A stretch of DNA of 64,000 nt from assembly GCF_023065955.2 (NCBI RefSeq), contig NW_026622986.1, forward strand, positions 14,533,848 to 14,597,847. Direction: 5' to 3'. The position numbers and the translations under genes are program-made. Origin of the DNA: Ursus arctos. Taxonomy: Eukaryota > Chordata > Mammalia > Carnivora > Ursidae. The notes under the pieces are model-generated. The model made no database searches, was not told where the DNA came from, and worked only from the letters and a program-made list of their open reading frames with translations. How positions within the stretch are numbered: the stretch's first letter is position 1; the number at the start of each line of letters is the position of its first letter. Shown piece after piece: positions 60,138-64,000 of this stretch.

Positions 60138-61092
60138 GAGGTTTATCCAGGCCTTAGACATTTAATAGTAAGTATCTCTTTTCCACTAATAAAAGTTACA
60201 TAAACTCATAAAAAGTTCAAACAGAAATGAATAAAGGCAAAGTACCTAGTAATTGTGTGGGATTAAGATTTGGGTAAGGTTTTGTCAAGATGGCTGTTGC
60301 TTTCAGTTCTTGGAAATAAATTGTGATTATCTCACATTTTAGCTTATCTTACATTTAGCATTCTTGTTTTGATGTGGCTCCATCAAAGTGGAGGAGTCAG
60401 AATGGTCAAGTTGAAGAGGTTGTGTAAACATGGCCAGTCTCATCTGCTGCTAATGAAGAGAATGTGGTAGAGAGAAATAAATAAGATCAATTCTGGATAG
60501 TAGTGATTTTAGGAAGTGAGATGCAATCAGGGAGGAACGAATTAGAAACTTCAGCTGTGTTGGTAATTTTTATTCATTAAGGTGCATGTTGGGGACATGG
60601 CTATTACATGATCTTCATGCCTTATAATAAAAGTTCTGGTGAAAAAAATCCATAATTCTTGGACTTTCATCAAGTTTGAGTTATTGATGACTTTACAGTA
60701 ACTTTCCTCTGAAAAAACAATTACTAGTAATATTGCTAGTACTCAGAAAAGAGTTTCGAAGTTTCTTTGAATTTTTTTCAGTGAAAAAGCTAAACATTTA
60801 TTTTTGATATCTTTTTTAGAAAATATTTTTACAATAGCTAGTAAAAATATACTAGTTAGCTGGCATATGATTGGGGTGCTTATCTTCTTCCCTTAAATTT
60901 GTATACCGTTCTTCAACATATTAATTATGTTGCACTTAATTTTTGGCATTTATGATTACTGATTTTCCCCTAAATATTTGAATATGGTATTAATAAAACT
61001 CTAATATACTAGTGGTAAAATATCTAGATATGATAGTACTGAATAGCAATGTTTATAATTTAATATTAACAAGAAAATGTTATGTTTAACAG

Positions 61093-61316
61093 AAAAAAAG
61101 TTTGATCGGAACGAGCCCAGAAAGCCTCCCGTGCCACTGAGGACTGAACATCCACTCATGGGAATACAGAGCGACAAAAATTTTATAAATACAAATGCAG
61201 CCGACGTCATTATGGGTGTGGCTAAAAAGCCTAAACCAATTTATGTTGACAAAAGAACTGGAGACAAGCATGATCTTGAAACCTCAGGACTAGTTCCGAA
61301 ATACATCAATAAAAAG
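61093..61316 (+). CDS. ENKUR: Enkurin, coding exon 3 (residues 75-149)
   Basis: The acceptor is aacag before 61,093 and the donor is AAG|gtagcc after 61,316. The 224 bp exon restores the Lys-Lys-Lys-Phe-Asp-Arg run across the junction. It encodes the SH3-binding proline-rich segment RKPPVPLR (residues 84-91), the conserved block FINTNAADVIMGVAKKPKPI, and the end SGLVPKYINKK. An ATG at 61,077 in the same frame is intronic and is not a start. The next exon of the known protein begins near residue 150 and was not found before position 64,000. Confidence 0.95.
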
Positions 61317-62959
61317 GTAGCCTTGTGATGTATTAATGAGACCTTAAATGCAAATAATTTAAGTATGGTGTTCATAATGATTATCCATAATATTATTAAT
61401 AGTGTTCTCACTGGGCAAATTATTCCTCCAAATCTAATGTGGTGTTTGGTCCAAATCTAATGTGATGAAGTTACGGAGAATTTGGAGAGAATAACACCAA
61501 GTAGTCCAGTAGAGGAAAACTCTAGTTATTTCCCTTAATTTCAATTATGAATATATTTAACAATTATAGCAAACATTCCCTAAAAGATGTTAATTTTTAG
61601 TGTGGTGGAAATTTCATGAACAGCATAGTCATTACTATGAGTCATTACTAAGAAATAACCTTTCGGAAAGTCCAAAGATTTAGTCATCGGGTTGTAGTAT
61701 CTTGGTAACAGAATGAGGAAAAATGAAGAGGAAAATAATTTTAGAGCCATCCATCCTATCAATGTAGTGTAAATAATTCACATTACAATTTCAACTTGAA
61801 TGTGTGTGGAATAAAGCAGACCTTGAAAGTACTGTACAATAATCTAGTCCTTTGGGGACCTTCATCTCTATCTGAAAAAGTGCTTATGAGATAGGCATAC
61901 AATTTTACTGTTGAAAATTATAGGAGCTTCAGGTTGTTTAAATATAGAAAATCTTTAAAATTTAAAAAGCTTACAAAAATAACCTCATACAAAACCTATT
62001 TTACTTTGTATACTTACAGAGTGCAAAATCGCTTGGAACACACATAGTAAAATATGAGTGCAAAATCCTCAAGAGTAACAATCCATAGTAATAAGTTGTA
62101 GCAAAAAAGAAAGGGAGGACAGAAGGAAGAAAGGAAGAGGAAAAATAGAAATTGCAGCAGTGATGTCTGAGGGGTTTAGTTATCTACCACGATGAATCCG
62201 GTGCCTGTTCCAAATCAAACGGGAACCTCGAGGCCGTTGTCGGAGTCCACCACTTATTGTCTGCGAAGCTCTTGTCACTCAATAAGCTAAGACACTTTTG
62301 AGAGACCTTAGCAGGTATCTAGGGGTTGGCAGCACGTGGCGATAAAGTTATTTCCAGCTTCTATGAATGCTTCCTCCCGTGCCCCGAAGGCTGCTTATAG
62401 CCCTTGTCCCCTACGGGGTGGAAAAACAGAAATCTCACTCTTCTGGCTGGTTCTTTAAGGCAACTTCCAATCCATTATTTGTCCGCTATGATGTAAAAAC
62501 CCTTCTCCTTTACTGGTTATGCCACCAACTGTCCACACCGTGCCCCTCCTTCTGGCTGCCTTCTGCCTAAGCTGTCCGCTTCAGTACATTTTCTGCCCTG
62601 AACAGCAAATTGAGAGCACTCATCATGGAGACAGAAAAATATTAAGTTAGTCTCCCTGTGCTTGTTTACCAAGCCATGCAAACGCTCTGCACCTGTCACA
62701 CTCTTGGGGTTGCTGGCCGGCATTCAGAGCTCACGAAAGACTTTCTCAACTTACTCGCCACTGCTCAGAGTTAAGTTTTTAAAACCTATTAATGGTAAGT
62801 GAGAGATCAAGTCTTCAAAGGGCAATGTCATTTTTTTAGAAAAAGTGAGTGAACCTCATGTTTTAGTTTCAAATAAAATATTGTATGCCCATTTGTGCCA
62901 TGGGAAAGCATCTGTGAAAACAAACCAGAGCACTGATGGTTGCCTGAGGTCTAGAGCAA

Positions 62960-63150
62960 TGAGAGTGAGACGTCACTTCGAATTCTGACTCCGCCACTTA
63001 ACCCTGTGAACTTTTACACATTATTAGATTTATCACAGAGTTGTAGTGAGGATTAGAGGATATAAAATCTATCAAGCGCTTGACACGGTATCTAGCACCT
63101 AATAGAAGTTCCATAGAGAGTGGGTATTATTAATTATTAACATTAAGAAT
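62960..63150 (+). repeat. MIR SINE
   Basis: 'cttcgaattctgactccgccacttaaccctgtgaac', 'gttgtagtgaggattagaggatat' and 'gcttgacacggtatctagcacctaatagaag' match MIR in sense. Confidence 0.85.
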
Positions 63151-63502
63151 ATGCATCAGCCCTCAGTGACCCAGCACGTGGGAATATTTCAGATCACTGA
63201 AGCTTTTGCCCTTTTGCGAGATAGTTCTTTTTCCTGAAATGTATTACGTTATCCCCTTTATTAAACAGAATATGCCAAATATAATCTAATCCTTTTGCGA
63301 TGACTCAGAATCATCTGTTAGGAGCATCAGTAACTACTTAGCTGTAATGAGGTTTTGCCCTCGGTGTTTCCTGAAATGAGTTGGACTGTTTACCACTGCA
63401 CTAACTTACCAGAATACTGTGCTCTTAGGATTTATTTGTAGAGTGTTTTGCAACTTGCCAGAGCACATTTATGGCTAGGATTTCAAACTATCCCTTTTTT
63501 AG

Positions 63503-63885
63503 CCAGGATGGGTTAAGTTATGCTTTGGTAACAAATAACCCCCGATTTTAGTAGCTAAAAGCAACTAAGTTTTATTGTTTGCTTATGCTCCATGTCCATT
63601 AAGGGTTGGAAGCTCTGCTTCTTGTCCTCATTCCAAGACCCAGGCAGCCCCAAATATTTCCCATCATTATACTAAACAGAATACTAACATGGCAAGTCAT
63701 CTGTTAATTCTTGAGGCTTCTACCCAAAACGGACAGAGGTCACTTCCACTCTCACTGGGCAAGTCACGTCACATGATCACATCTTACTCCAAGGGGATCA
63801 GGAAAGTGTTGTCCCATCAACTGCCTAGAAGGAGAAGAACCAGAATGTTTATGAATAATTTTAATGGCTATCATACTTCTTAACA
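63503..63885 (-). mobile_element. MLT1-type LTR
   Basis: 'gctttggtaacaaataacccccgattttagtagctaaaagcaactaagttttattgtttgcttatgctccatgtccatt' and 'agaggtcacttccactctcactgggcaagtcacgtcacatgatc' are the reverse complement of the same LTR family seen at 27.3-27.9 kb. Confidence 0.65.
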
Positions 63886-64000
63886 GCTGCTTCCTCTGAG
63901 AGTTTTTCACTGACCTCCTTATTTATCTAAAATAGATCCTATTTCTTTCTTCCCCCTTACTATTCTTTGTTTCAGTTTGGAACACTGATGCATATGTTAC

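Larger units (their letters stand above)
57422..61092 (+). other. ENKUR intron 2
   Basis: The intron is bounded by gtaggt and aacag, 3.7 kb long. It contains a young 5'-truncated L1 (59.53 kb), an L2 3' fragment (59.83 kb) and an internally deleted MLT1 piece (60.01 kb). I recognise nothing in 57.4-59.5 kb or 60.2-61.09 kb. Confidence 0.9.
61317..64000 (+). other. ENKUR intron 3, left part
   Basis: The intron opens with gtagcc and is still open at the window edge. I looked for the next enkurin exon (residues after KYINKK) and did not find it. A MIR lies at 62.96-63.15 kb and an MLT1-type LTR at 63.5-63.89 kb. The rest shows nothing recognisable. Confidence 0.85.

Noticed and set aside
61077..61092. 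In-frame ATG just before ENKUR exon 3
   Set aside because: It lies upstream of the acceptor aacag and is intronic. The exon phases match without it.
1..64000. CRISPR array, operon, phage, IS element or other prokaryotic system
   Set aside because: Introns, SINEs, LINEs, LTRs and CpG depletion show vertebrate nuclear DNA. The repeated units are dispersed transposons with individual target duplications.
61317..64000. ENKUR exon 4
   Set aside because: I looked for the segment after KYINKK (the known protein continues DYGVTPEY) in plus-strand frames and found no match, so it presumably lies beyond the edge.

Overview
This is a mammalian nuclear window, almost certainly from a caniform carnivore. 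The basis is 14 recognisable CAN-SINEs: tRNA-Lys-derived heads, a pyrimidine-rich middle and AATAAA-rich tails, most flanked by clear target-site duplications. The youngest copies carry a 'ggcgttatgggatcgag ... tccgctatgagcctgc' variant that I associate with bears and giant panda. The family-level guess is moderate and made from memory.

Layout. Positions 1 to about 39.7 kb are intergenic and contain no protein gene that I can support. They hold all 14 CAN-SINEs (six of them in 21.8-26.95 kb), decayed L1/HAL1, L2 and MIR pieces, one MaLR LTR, a MER5A fragment, a possible ERV LTR and several microsatellites. From established synteny (GPR158 lies beyond THNSL1 in other mammals) this is probably the THNSL1-GPR158 interval. 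THNSL1 occupies 39,796-42,027 on the minus strand. It is one intact 743-codon coding exon, and its untranslated first exon probably lies near 49.1-49.5 kb. A GC- and CpG-rich island at about 48.75-49.52 kb separates it from ENKUR on the plus strand. ENKUR coding exons 1-3 lie at 49,962-50,038, 57,276-57,421 and 61,093-61,316, and encode residues 1-149 of about 256. The remaining exons lie beyond the right edge. Introns 1 and 2 hold an old L1 of more than 2 kb, a CR1/L3-like relic, a young 5'-truncated L1 and an MLT1 fragment. Intron 3 is open at the edge and holds a MIR and another MLT1 LTR.

How the genes relate. THNSL1 (a PLP-fold threonine-synthase homologue with a shikimate-kinase-like N-terminus) and ENKUR (a ciliary/flagellar adaptor of TRPC channels) are functionally unrelated. 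They are arranged head to head across a shared CpG-island promoter. The ENKUR side carries a cluster of RFX X-box half-sites, which fits a ciliary gene. The island side carries NRF1, GC-box, CCAAT and CACGTG motifs, which fit broad expression of THNSL1.

I found no undescribed system. The most informative observations are the X-box cluster, the loss of two shikimate-binding features in the kinase-like domain of THNSL1, and the sharp SINE asymmetry (14 copies in the left 38 kb, none that I can see in the right 26 kb). Repeat calls rest on remembered consensus sequences, so subfamily names are approximate.
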